Assembly: GCF_028471945.1 (NCBI RefSeq)
Contig: NZ_CP110128.1
Coordinates: 4,576,501 to 4,640,500, forward strand
Source: Pseudomonas sp. WJP1
GTDB taxonomy: Bacteria > Pseudomonadota > Gammaproteobacteria > Pseudomonadales > Pseudomonadaceae
Reading direction: 5' to 3'
Length of the DNA: 64,000 nucleotides
The position numbers and the translations under genes are program-made. Positions within the stretch are counted from its first letter, which is position 1. Each line of letters opens with the position of its first letter. The notes below the pieces were generated by a model that saw nothing but the letters and a program-made list of their open reading frames with translations, made no database searches and had not been told where the DNA came from. Positions 16,360-24,546 of this stretch are shown here, in pieces.

Positions 16360-17289
16360 TTAGCGAATCGCAGCGGTGGTGACGTAGGTGTCGGTTTCCA
16401 GATACACCACGGCATCCCGGCGACGACCGCCGAAGGTGGCGGCAAGGCTGGCGAAGAACGCGCCGGCCAGTAGCGCGACGAACATCCACAAGGTGGTCCA
16501 GGCGGCGACTTTGGCGGCGGTATCGGCCGCTTGTTGCGCCGCCAGCTTGGCGTCGGCCACGGCTTTTTGCGTACGGGCATACACCTCGTCGACACGACGC
16601 TCCGCGTCCGCTTGCGTCATGTTGGTCCGCTGCGCCACCAGTTGTGCCAGGTAGGTGCGGTCTTCAGCGGACAACTGGCCGTCTTTCAGGGAGCGCACGA
16701 AAATGCGCGTTACCGTGCCTCGAGCCGCGTCATCGCTGACGGCGGCCGGCTGGTCGTTGCGAAACAGGCTGTCGATGTAGTAGCCATACTGATCGCTGTC
16801 AGTGTTGGCTGCCGCGGTGCCCGCCGCGGCTGTCATGGCCGTGGCGGCGCCACCGGCAACCTGCGCCCCGGCCTGGACGCCACCGCTGACGATGCTGCTG
16901 ACCGAACCGGCCACCAGCGTCGCCGTCACCAGCGTCGCCACGCACCAGGCGAGAAAGCCGTGGGCGGTGTCGCGAAAGTAGACTTCATCGCCATGCATAT
17001 ACGCCCACTTCACCCGCAGCCGGCCGGCGATGTAGCCACCGGCCCCGGAAGCAACGATCTGTGTAACCGCCAGCCAGACAATCGTCGATATGCCCAGGCC
17101 CTTGGCGCTCATGCCTTCATTGGCCCACGGCGAAACCGCCGAGAACCCCAGGCCGAATCCGAGCAGCACCAGGATCAGCGACAACGCCGCCGCAGCCGCG
17201 GCCCCGGCGAAGATCGCACCCCAGGACACGCCGGACACCGTGCTCGACTCATCCGTGGTGGGGTAGAAACCCTCAGAGGATCTATTCAT
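16360..17289 (-). CDS. Inner-membrane protein of unknown function, 309 aa
   Basis: The protein has hydrophobic helices near residues 20-50, 68-90, 112-140 and 275-300. A long hydrophilic segment (about 160-265) carries 'RIFVRSLKDGQLSAEDRTYL' and a charged helical stretch rich in Ala and Arg ('ARTQKAVADAKLAAQQAADT'). The glycine/alanine-rich start 'GVSWGAIFAGAAAAAALSLI' resembles other unnamed proteobacterial membrane proteins. GGAG lies ten bases before the ATG. The likely partner is the 24-aa peptide just downstream. Function unknown. Confidence 0.75.
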   Translation of the reverse strand: MNRSSEGFYPTTDESSTVSGVSWGAIFAGAAAAAALSLILVLLGFGLGFSAVSPWANEGMSAKGLGISTIVWLAVTQIVASGAGGYIAGRLRVKWAYMHGDEVYFRDTAHGFLAWCVATLVTATLVAGSVSSIVSGGVQAGAQVAGGAATAMTAAAGTAAANTDSDQYGYYIDSLFRNDQPAAVSDDAARGTVTRIFVRSLKDGQLSAEDRTYLAQLVAQRTNMTQADAERRVDEVYARTQKAVADAKLAAQQAADTAAKVAAWTTLWMFVALLAGAFFASLAATFGGRRRDAVVYLETDTYVTTAAIR

Positions 17290-17566
17290 TGTTTTATCGC
17301 TCCAGGCAGAAAGATGGTGTTACAAGTCTCGAAGGAGCAATTGCAGTCAGCGTGCCAGTCGCGGTTTTTTAATAAATCCCGTTCTTTCAGCGGCTTAGAA
17401 AGTTTGAACTTCCCAGGTCCATGCAATTTGCAACGAAAGGCTGGTCGCAGCGGGTTTTATGCATTGACCAACACTGGATTTGTCCATGAACTTTTATTTA
17501 GTAAGCGGGCGATCATTTCTTGGCAAAATGGCCCACCACGTTGTGAATATTAATCAGGCCAGCCTT

Positions 17567-18250
17567 ATGACCCGCATCTTGACCATCGAAGACGACGCCG
17601 TGACCGCCCGGGAAATTGTCGCTGAACTGAGCAGCCACGGCCTCGACGTCGACTGGGTCGACAACGGGCGCGAGGGGCTGGAACGTGCGGTCAGCGGCCA
17701 CTATGACCTGATTACCCTTGACCGCATGCTGCCCGAGCTCGACGGCCTGGCGATTGTCACCACGTTGCGCACCATGGGCGTGGCCACGCCTATCCTGATG
17801 ATCAGCGCCCTCTCCGATGTCGACGAGCGCGTGCGCGGCTTGCGTGCCGGGGGTGACGATTACCTGACCAAACCCTTCGCCACCGATGAAATGGCCGCCC
17901 GGGTCGAAGTGCTGCTGCGTCGGCAGAACAACGTGACGGCCCAGGCCACTACGTTGCGGGTGGCGGACCTGGAGCTGAACCTGATCAGCCACGAAGCCAG
18001 CCGTAACGGCGAATTGCTCACGCTGCTGCCCACCGAATACAAACTGCTGGAATTCCTGATGCGCAACACCGGGCAAATCCTCTCGCGGATGATGATTTTC
18101 GAAGAGGTCTGGGGTTATCACTTCGACCCCGGCACCAATTTGATCGACGTGCACATCGGCCGCCTGCGCAAGAAAATCGACCCACCTGGCAATGTCCCGT
18201 TGATTCGAACCGTACGAGGCTCGGGTTATGTCATTGCCGAACCCGTCTAA
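17567..18250 (+). CDS. OmpR-family response regulator
   Basis: A 227-residue two-domain regulator. The receiver domain (about 1-120) has the acidic pair near residues 8-10, phospho-acceptor Asp52 ('LDRMLPELDG') and the conserved Lys in 'DDYLTKPF'. The DNA-binding winged helix (about 130-225) ends with 'IDVHIGRLRKKIDPPGN' and 'RTVRGSGYVI'. The start 'MTRILTIEDDAV' at 17567 is standard, and the upstream open frame is ignored. It overlaps the kinase gene by 23 bases. Overall it resembles CzcR/CusR-type systems, but no metal-efflux genes are adjacent, so the stimulus is unknown. Confidence 0.92.
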   Translation: MTRILTIEDDAVTAREIVAELSSHGLDVDWVDNGREGLERAVSGHYDLITLDRMLPELDGLAIVTTLRTMGVATPILMISALSDVDERVRGLRAGGDDYLTKPFATDEMAARVEVLLRRQNNVTAQATTLRVADLELNLISHEASRNGELLTLLPTEYKLLEFLMRNTGQILSRMMIFEEVWGYHFDPGTNLIDVHIGRLRKKIDPPGNVPLIRTVRGSGYVIAEPV

Positions 18251-19622
18251 AGGCTGGCGCTCTTCCACCAGTCGCCTGCTGGCGCTGTACAGTGCGTTGT
18301 TCGTGGCCTGGAGCGGGATTCTCATGGGGGTCATGTACTACGAGGTGTCCGCTTACCTCGACAACCTGGCCAAGCATTCGCTGATGCAACGCCAGCATCT
18401 GTTTTCGCACTTCCAGGGCGATCAACTGACCGACGCCCTCGCCGTCAGCATGACCTTCGACATCCGCGGCATCGACGCCTACGGCCTGTTCGATGCTCAG
18501 CACCGTTACCTCAGCGGCGCCCTGCGCCACATTCCGAAAGGCCTGCCGCTGGACGGCAAGATTCACATGCTCAACGACTGCGCCGAGTCCGACGACCCGA
18601 CCCTGCCCATCGACAGCTGCGACGCCGTGGCCACCCAGACCAAGGATGGCCGCTGGCTGATCCTGGTGCGCGACAACGGTTCGTTGTTTGCCGTGACCCG
18701 GATCATCCTCCACGCCTTGTTCTGGGGCGTGACCCTGACCATCCTGCCGGGCATCGTCGGTTGGCACCTGTTGCGCCGCCGGCCGCTGCGGCGCATTCGC
18801 GCGATCCAGGGCAGCGCCGAAGCCATCGTCGCCGGTGACCTGACCCGGCGCCTGCCGCTGTCCAACCGCCGCGATGAACTGGACATGCTCGCTGCCATCG
18901 TCAACGCCATGCTCGAACGCATCGAGCGCTTGATGAACGAGGTCAAGGGCGTGTGCGACAACATCGCCCATGACTTGCGCACCCCATTGACCCGCCTGCG
19001 CGCGCAGCTTTATCGCATGCAGCAACAGGCCGGCGAAGGGTCGACGCAAGCGACACAACTGGACGCGGTGCTGGCCGAAGCCGACACCCTGATGGCGCGT
19101 TTTCGCGGGTTGCTGCGGATTTCCGAACTGGAGGATCGCCAGCGCCGATCCGGTTTCGTGCAGCTCGACCCGGTGTCGCTGCTGCAGGAACTGCATGAGT
19201 TCTATCTGCCGTTGGCCGAGGACGATGGCCTGACGTTCGAACTGCAACTGCCCGCATCGTTGCCTTCGCTCAATGGCGATCGCGCCTTGCTGTTCGAGGC
19301 GGTGGCCAATCTGCTGAGCAACTCGATCAAATTCACCCCGCCGGGTGGCCAGGTGATTTTGCGCGGGGTCGAGGACAACGGGCATACCCGCATCGAAGTG
19401 CACGACTGCGGCCCGGGCATTCCGGACGCTGAACGAGAGGCGGTGTTCCAGCGTTTCTATCGCGCCGAGGCGGGAAACCTGAAAAGCGGTTTCGGCTTGG
19501 GGCTGTCGATCGTCGCGGCGATTGTCAGCTTGCACGGGTTTGCGCTGGAGGTGGGCACGAGTGAGTTGGGTGGGGCACGGTTGGTGCTCGATTGCCAGGA
19601 AAGTTTGATTCCTCAGACCTGA
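18228..19622 (+). CDS. Sensor histidine kinase
   Basis: A 464-residue membrane kinase. A first helix (about 16-38) and a second (about 160-180) flank a periplasmic sensor region of about 120 residues. HAMP follows ('RRRPLRRIRAIQGSAEAIVA'). The H-box is 'NIAHDLRTPLTRLRAQ' with His248. The ATPase has N-box 'NLLSNSIKFTPPGG', G1 'HDCGPGIPDAE' and G2 'FGLGLSIVAAIV'. It would phosphorylate the overlapping response regulator. A cysteine pair in the sensor region ('NDCAESDD...IDSCDAV') might form a disulfide. The signal is unknown. Confidence 0.92.
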   Translation: MSLPNPSKGWRSSTSRLLALYSALFVAWSGILMGVMYYEVSAYLDNLAKHSLMQRQHLFSHFQGDQLTDALAVSMTFDIRGIDAYGLFDAQHRYLSGALRHIPKGLPLDGKIHMLNDCAESDDPTLPIDSCDAVATQTKDGRWLILVRDNGSLFAVTRIILHALFWGVTLTILPGIVGWHLLRRRPLRRIRAIQGSAEAIVAGDLTRRLPLSNRRDELDMLAAIVNAMLERIERLMNEVKGVCDNIAHDLRTPLTRLRAQLYRMQQQAGEGSTQATQLDAVLAEADTLMARFRGLLRISELEDRQRRSGFVQLDPVSLLQELHEFYLPLAEDDGLTFELQLPASLPSLNGDRALLFEAVANLLSNSIKFTPPGGQVILRGVEDNGHTRIEVHDCGPGIPDAEREAVFQRFYRAEAGNLKSGFGLGLSIVAAIVSLHGFALEVGTSELGGARLVLDCQESLIPQT

Positions 19623-19642
19623 CACTGACTCACAGACAAAGC

Positions 19643-19745
19643 CCCCCCCTGTAGGAGTGAGCCTGCTCGCGATAGCGGTTTAGCAGTCGAATATGAGTCG
19701 CCTGACACTCCGCCATCGCGAGCAGGCTCGCTCCTACAGGGGGGG
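19643..19745. repeat. REP doublet
   Basis: CCCCCCCTGTAGGAGTGAGC... facing ...GCTCGCTCCTACAGGGGGGG, with arms of about 32 bases nearly perfect, between the kinase stop and the SRPBCC gene stop. The placement between two convergent 3' ends is typical. Confidence 0.85.
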
Positions 19746-19756
19746 TTGTGGTGTTG

Positions 19757-20167
19757 TCAGGCTGGGTAGTTGGCCCGCAGGGCCTCAAGCCCACCCTGAT
19801 AAATCCCGGTAAACAACGCCACCACTTCCTCGTCGCTCACCCCCACCGGCTCAAACCGACCGGACCAGGTCACCCGGGCGCCCTGCCCCTGCGCTTCAAC
19901 GCGGATCGTCGCCAGATAATCAGTGGCCGGAAACGGCGCCTGCAGGATCGAGTAGCTGTAGGTCTTGCCATCGTTGTCGAACGCTTGCAGACGCTCGATC
20001 ACCACCGCCCCGTCCGCCGTCTGCAGGCTGCGCACCCGTCCGCCTTCGCTGAGCTCGCTCTTGGGAATGAACGGCAGCCAGTCCGGCAGCGAATTGAAAC
20101 CGCCGATCAATTGCCAGACCTGATCGGCCGAGGCCGGGATGTCGATGGATGCTGAGGTTGTTGCCAT
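19757..20167 (-). CDS. SRPBCC (START-like) family protein
   Basis: A 136-residue protein of the Bet v1/polyketide-cyclase fold. It starts 'MATTSASIDIPASADQVWQL' and has 'GGRVRSLQTADGAVVIERLQ' and 'ARVTWSGRFEPVGVSDEEVV', as in the MxaD/polyketide-cyclase-2 group. The ATG at 20167 is preferred over a longer frame. It is the last gene of a three-gene minus-strand operon with an SDR and an aldo-keto reductase. It may bind the small hydrophobic compound those enzymes act on. Confidence 0.82.
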   Translation of the reverse strand: MATTSASIDIPASADQVWQLIGGFNSLPDWLPFIPKSELSEGGRVRSLQTADGAVVIERLQAFDNDGKTYSYSILQAPFPATDYLATIRVEAQGQGARVTWSGRFEPVGVSDEEVVALFTGIYQGGLEALRANYPA

Positions 20168-20195
20168 GAAAAATAGACTCCAGATTGAAAAAGGT

Positions 20196-20993
20196 TCAGA
20201 TGGCCAGGCTGTCGACGACGCCGCCGTCGACCCGCAGGGCGGCGCCGGTGGTGGCCGAGGATAAAGGCGAAGCGATGTACGCCACCAGGTTTGCCACCTC
20301 CTCGACATCCGCCACGCGCTGGATGATCGAGCTCGGCCGGGCCTTGCGCACGAACGCATCGGCTTCTTCCCGAACGCTGCGTCCGGAAGCGGCGATGGCA
20401 TCCTTGAGCATTTCCTCCACTCCGTCGGTGAGGGTCGGCCCCGGCAGGATCGAGTTGACGGTCACCCCGGTGCCCGCCAGGCGCTTGGCCAGGCCATGGG
20501 ACACGGCGAGGTTGGCGCTTTTGGTCACGCCGTAGTTGATCATCTCGGCGGGGATCGCCACGCCGGATTCCGAAGACAGGAAAATCACCCGGCCCCAGCC
20601 CTGCTTGACCATGTCCGGCACGTAATGCCGGGCCAGGCGCACACCGGAGATCACGTTGACTTCGTAGAAGCGTGTCCACTCGCTGTCCGGGGTCTCGAAG
20701 AAGTCCACATCGTTGTAGATCCCGAGGTTGTTCACCAGCACGTCGGCACGGGGTTCGGCGGCGAACAATTTTTCCGCGCCTTCAGCCGTACCCAGGTCGG
20801 CGGTCAGCCCGCGTAGTTGGGCACCGGGCACTTGCTGACGAATGCTCGCCAGCGCCTGCTCGACCTTGGCCGTATCGCGGCCGATCACCACCACCGTGGC
20901 GCCGCATTCGGCCAGCGCCTTGCTGATGCCCAGGCCGATACCGGCTGTGCTGCCGCTGACAATCGCCAGTTTTCCACTCAGATCGATTTTCAT
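20196..20993 (-). CDS. SDR-family oxidoreductase
   Basis: A 265-residue classical short-chain dehydrogenase/reductase. The NAD(P)-binding motif is 'SGSTAGIGLGISKAL', with 'VNNLG' in place of NNAG. The catalytic residues lie in 'FLSSESGVAIPAEMINYGVTKSAN' (first Ser, then Tyr-x3-Lys). The ATG at 20993 is used; a TTG two codons upstream is less likely. The gene starts two bases after the aldo-keto reductase stop region. The substrate is unknown, and the context suggests carbonyl reduction coupled to the neighbouring reductase. Confidence 0.88.
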   Translation of the reverse strand: MKIDLSGKLAIVSGSTAGIGLGISKALAECGATVVVIGRDTAKVEQALASIRQQVPGAQLRGLTADLGTAEGAEKLFAAEPRADVLVNNLGIYNDVDFFETPDSEWTRFYEVNVISGVRLARHYVPDMVKQGWGRVIFLSSESGVAIPAEMINYGVTKSANLAVSHGLAKRLAGTGVTVNSILPGPTLTDGVEEMLKDAIAASGRSVREEADAFVRKARPSSIIQRVADVEEVANLVAYIASPLSSATTGAALRVDGGVVDSLAI

Positions 20994-20995
20994 GC

Positions 20996-22012
20996 TCAAG
21001 CTCCAATGATGGGTAATGGGGCACGCTCGCAGATCAGCTTCGCGTCACGCAGTGCCTGCCAGAAAGCGGCGGGAATCACCTCGGACAATGCGGCGACATC
21101 TTCGGCAATCCGCTCGGGACGGCTGGCACCTGGAATCGCCGCCGCCACCGCCGGGTTGGCCAGGGAGAACTGCAAGGCAGCCGCTTTGATGCTGACGCCG
21201 TGGGCAGCGGCGATGCGCTTGATCTGCTCGACTTTATTGATGATCTGCGGGCTGGCCTTCTGGTATTCGAAGTGCGCGCCACCGGCCAGGATCCCCGAGC
21301 TGTACGGACCGCCGACCACGATCTCGACGTTCTGCGCCAGTGCCGCGTCCATCAGGCGCTGCAAGGCACGATCATGGTCGAGCAGAGTGTAGCGACCCGC
21401 CAGCAGAAAGCCGTCAGGCTGCGCTTCGCTCAAGTCCAGGGTCAATTCGCACGGCTCGACCTTGTTCACGCCCAGGCCCCAGCCCTTGATCACGCCTTCT
21501 TCACGCAGGCGGGTCAGCACTTTGAACGCGCCGGTGCGGGCCTGGTTGAAGTACTCCAGCCATTGATCTCCGTAGAAGTCCTGGGCGATGTCGTGCACCC
21601 AGACGATGTCAAGGCGATCGGTTTGCAAACGCTTGAGGCTGTCTTCGATGGAACGCAGGGTCGCATCGGCGCTGTAGTCGTTGACGATCCTGTTCGGCAG
21701 ACCGTGTTCGAACACCCCGCTCTTCTCGCCCAGATCACGGGCCGCGGCGTCTTCGACTTCGTCGAGAATCACCCGGCCGACCTTGCTGCTCAGTACATAG
21801 TCATCGCGGTTGTAGCGCGACAGTGCCTGGCCCAGGCGAATTTCCGACAGGCCCGAACCGTAGAACGGCGCGGTATCGAAGTAACGCACGCCGGCATCCC
21901 AGGCGGCATGCACGGTGGCTTGCGCTTCTTCTTCGGGAATGGCGCGGAACATGTTGCCGAGCGGTGCAGTGCCGAAACCCAGTGCGCCGGGCAGTTTGTC
22001 TTTCAAGCTCAT
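20996..22012 (-). CDS. Aldo/keto reductase (D-threo-aldose dehydrogenase-like group)
   Basis: A 338-residue TIM-barrel oxidoreductase. The family landmarks are clear: 'GFGTAPLGNMFRAIPEEEA', the catalytic 'YFDTAPFYGSGLSEIRLGQA' (Asp, Tyr) and 'DYVLSSKVGR' (Lys). The overall pattern resembles the aldose 1-dehydrogenase subgroup that acts on L-fucose or D-arabinose-type sugars. It is the first gene of the minus-strand operon and diverges from the LysR gene at 22128, which probably controls it. Confidence 0.87.
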   Translation of the reverse strand: MSLKDKLPGALGFGTAPLGNMFRAIPEEEAQATVHAAWDAGVRYFDTAPFYGSGLSEIRLGQALSRYNRDDYVLSSKVGRVILDEVEDAAARDLGEKSGVFEHGLPNRIVNDYSADATLRSIEDSLKRLQTDRLDIVWVHDIAQDFYGDQWLEYFNQARTGAFKVLTRLREEGVIKGWGLGVNKVEPCELTLDLSEAQPDGFLLAGRYTLLDHDRALQRLMDAALAQNVEIVVGGPYSSGILAGGAHFEYQKASPQIINKVEQIKRIAAAHGVSIKAAALQFSLANPAVAAAIPGASRPERIAEDVAALSEVIPAAFWQALRDAKLICERAPLPIIGA

Positions 22013-22127
22013 ATCTAAATCCTCGTCAGTTCAGAGGTCAGGTGGTGACCGTTGAGCAGATCCTAGATTGCGACTATCGGACCGTCCAAGACATAATGCG
22101 CAGCACTTGAGTCCCTAGAGGTCTGAC

Positions 22128-23027
22128 ATGATCGACATCCGCCAATTGCGCTACTTCGTCGCCGTCGCCGAGGAAGAACACGTCGGTCGCGCCGCCGAGC
22201 GCCTGCACATTTCCCAGTCACCCCTGAGCCGGCAGATCGCCCAGCTCGAAGAACGCCTGGGCCTGACCCTGTTCGAGCGCAGCCAGCAACGCATCCGCCT
22301 GACCCGCGACGGCCAGACCTTCCTCGCCGAAACCCGCGCGTTGCTGACCCACGCCAACCGCCTGGAATCCCTGGGCAAACGCCTGGGTCGCGGCGAGGAA
22401 GGCGGCCTGTGCATCGGCTACATCGAAAACGCCATGCACGCCGGCGTCCTGCCCAATGCCTTGCGCGTGCTGCGCAGCGACCGGCCGAACGTGCACGTCG
22501 CGCTGTACAACCTGAGCTCCAGCGAACAACTCGAAGGTCTGCGACAGCGTAGTCTGGATATCGCCCTGGTCAGTGAACCGCCGACCGATGACGACCCTGA
22601 CCTGCTGGGCTTCCAGGTGCTGGACGACCCGATGCTGCTGGCCCTGCCCGAACATCACCCGCTGGCCAGCCAGGCACAACTGACCGCCGCCGACCTGGCC
22701 GAACAGGAGTGGATCGGCGTGCAGCACCAGAATGTCACCGGCCGCGAGAACTTCGTCAGCGCCTGCATCCGCGCAGGCTTCACCCCGGACATCCGCATGG
22801 AAGCCACCGGCCCCTTCACGGCAATGGCGCTGGTGGCCTCGGGGCTGGGCATCGCCATGATCCAGAAAGGCCTGAGCCGCAACGCACCGCCGGGCGTGGT
22901 GCTGCGGGAAGTGCCGTGGATTCCGCTCACCAGGCCGCTGTGGGCGGCGTGGCACCGGATCAATTTGCGGCCATTGGTTGAGACGTTCAGGAAGGTGTTG
23001 ACGGAGCCGGAGCCGGTTCCTGCCTAG
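22128..23027 (+). CDS. LysR-family transcriptional regulator
   Basis: 299 residues. The N-terminal winged helix is canonical ('MIDIRQLRYFVAVAEEEHVG', then 'RLHISQSPLSRQIAQLEERL'), followed by a periplasmic-binding-protein-like effector domain. The 115-bp gap to the divergent aldo-keto reductase must hold both promoters and the operator. The divergent layout points to control of the reductase/SDR/SRPBCC operon. Confidence 0.9.
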   Translation: MIDIRQLRYFVAVAEEEHVGRAAERLHISQSPLSRQIAQLEERLGLTLFERSQQRIRLTRDGQTFLAETRALLTHANRLESLGKRLGRGEEGGLCIGYIENAMHAGVLPNALRVLRSDRPNVHVALYNLSSSEQLEGLRQRSLDIALVSEPPTDDDPDLLGFQVLDDPMLLALPEHHPLASQAQLTAADLAEQEWIGVQHQNVTGRENFVSACIRAGFTPDIRMEATGPFTAMALVASGLGIAMIQKGLSRNAPPGVVLREVPWIPLTRPLWAAWHRINLRPLVETFRKVLTEPEPVPA

Positions 23028-23315
23028 TGCCCAAATCTCTGTGTGGCGAAGGGATTTATCCCTGTCAGGGCGCGAAGTGGCCTCAAAACCGTAAACCGCG
23101 AGATAACTTAATGTAAGAAACTGCAATTGGGAGAAAGGAAGATTTTCTATTTAGCTATTTCACCTATAACAAAAAAAATCCAAAAACTGGTACTTATTAC
23201 AGGTTCACGCTTAATCTCAAGTCACTACAATCATTATTACGGCTCGCAATGCAAGCCCTTGTTGCCCGTATCAAAAAAATCCCCTCCGTAATTTTTCAAC
23301 GAATGAGGTGACACC
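23028..23315. other. AT-rich non-coding gap
   Basis: Markedly lower GC than the flanks, with A-runs around 23165-23185 and 23275. No reading frame of interest. It precedes an orphan small gene and may contain its promoter. Confidence 0.4.
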
Positions 23316-23543
23316 ATGCCAAACTACACAGGGACAGTTGAATCCTTCACCACATACAACCCATTCCCCGATGCTCCGATCAACACGACCCAGTACGCCG
23401 TCACGATCGCCCCTGATGGCGGAGGAAGCGCCATAACTTTTTCTGGCAATGATATTGGGAAACGGTACACCAAGGGAGACAAAATAACTTACTCTGGCAC
23501 TCAAGGCCCAAAAGGCAACATGTTTTATAGTCTCTTTTATTGA
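23316..23543 (+). CDS. Orphan small protein, 75 aa
   Basis: GAGGTGA lies six bases before the ATG at 23316, a strong ribosome-binding site. The protein starts 'MPNYTGTVESFTTYNPFPDA' and is rich in Thr, Gly, Ser and Tyr, with no signal peptide or membrane helix. The alternating pattern in 'QYAVTIAPDGGGSAITFSGN' suggests a small all-beta protein. Base composition is lower in GC than the surrounding genome, suggesting recent acquisition. I do not recognise the family. Confidence 0.6.
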   Translation: MPNYTGTVESFTTYNPFPDAPINTTQYAVTIAPDGGGSAITFSGNDIGKRYTKGDKITYSGTQGPKGNMFYSLFY

Positions 23544-23721
23544 TGTTGAAACCCACGCAAAAACAGATGAACCCTCATAAATTAAACCTCTTAACCAAAC
23601 CACATCAGGACACAAAAAAGAGCCCGCGGATTAATACGTCATCTTTCGAACACCACCGAGTACTCACGAACTGGGGTCGGTCTGACTGATACTCTTTAGT
23701 TGTAAATCACCCAAATCGGAA

Positions 23722-23797
23722 CAAGCTTGCTCGTGATGGCGGACTGCCGGGCGAAAATGATGTTATTCGTCACACCGCTTTCGCGAGCAAGCCTGCA
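23722..23797. repeat. Diverged REP doublet
   Basis: AAGCTTGCTCGTGATGGCGG and TTTCGCGAGCAAGCCTG face each other across about 40 bases. The left core has CGTGATGG in place of CGCGATGG. It lies in the long gap between the 75-aa gene and the DUF6124-type gene. Confidence 0.6.
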
Positions 23798-23859
23798 CAT
23801 TTGATCGGTGTCGGATGTGGATTTCGTGCTCGCTGGAAAGGTAGCGTGTAAGTGTTTGT

Positions 23860-24202
23860 TTAATGACTTTCAGATTTACTTCCTGAAAGCCACAACGCCT
23901 TGCGTCATTGCCTACGGGTACGCCAGAATCCGCCGGCTTGTGCGCCTTGGGTCGGGGCTCTATCGTTTGTCGGTCGCTGAAAACACAGTGATCGGGTTTG
24001 GTAGCCCGCCCCCTCATATGGCGTATAGCGCCACCCTTTTCAGGTCCTTTTTCGGTACTTGATTCAATGGTGGCTATGCGCAGGGCGCCCTTGGGCGCGC
24101 CGGTTTTTCCATATGGGCCGGTCTACCAACCTTCGTATGGCCACCACCCTTCGTTTGGTAGCGAAAGTGATGGCTCCATTAAACCCATATGGAGTTTCAT
24201 CT
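23860..24202 (+). promoter_or_regulatory. Palindrome-rich putative 5' leader of the DUF6124-type gene
   Basis: About 340 bases without a credible gene but dense in structure. The motif CATATGG occurs at 24015, 24110 and 24186. Short stems include TGGCG/CGCCA (24019-24033), GGCGCCC/GGGCG around 24083-24097, and TACCAA (24124) with TTGGTA (24155). The last CATATGG runs into the GGAG that serves as ribosome-binding site of the gene at 24203. This suggests a structured RNA leader or a multi-site operator, not a random spacer. Confidence 0.5.
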
Positions 24203-24448
24203 ATGCTCAAGATCACACCCGATCCACCACACACCCCCTCCACGATGTTCACCATCAACCCGCACATCAACCCCGAAACCCTGCTTGCCCATGCGTGCGA
24301 ATCACTGGCCTCGGCCAATGTCATGGCCAACGATCTGGCGGGTTTTCTGCAGGGAACTCATCGCAATACGCTGCTGGGCATCGCCCAAGTCATCATGCTC
24401 GGCGAACTAGCGGTGAACCGCGCACTGGATCAGCTCGACCCGCCTTAA
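24203..24448 (+). CDS. DUF6124 (DUF3077-like) family protein
   Basis: An 81-residue helical protein. The stretch 'TLLAHACESLASANVMANDL' and the following 'LLGIAQVIMLGELAVNRALD' match the small DUF3077/DUF6124 proteins that occur in many paralogous copies in the P. fluorescens group. The ATG at 24203 follows GGAG by eight bases. Family members are often slightly longer at the N-terminus. Function is unknown. It is preceded by the structured leader described above. Confidence 0.72.
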   Translation: MLKITPDPPHTPSTMFTINPHINPETLLAHACESLASANVMANDLAGFLQGTHRNTLLGIAQVIMLGELAVNRALDQLDPP

Positions 24449-24546
24449 GCTGCCCCCCCTGCTGATGCCTGGGGGAGCGGGCCTGCTCGCTCCTACCAGG
24501 TTTGGTGCTTTACTGAAAAGGTCCCCAACCCCAGCGAGCCTGCCCC

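Noticed and set aside
23271..23615. 114-codon minus-strand frame overlapping the 75-aa gene
   Set aside because: The opposite strand has the far better ribosome-binding site and composition.
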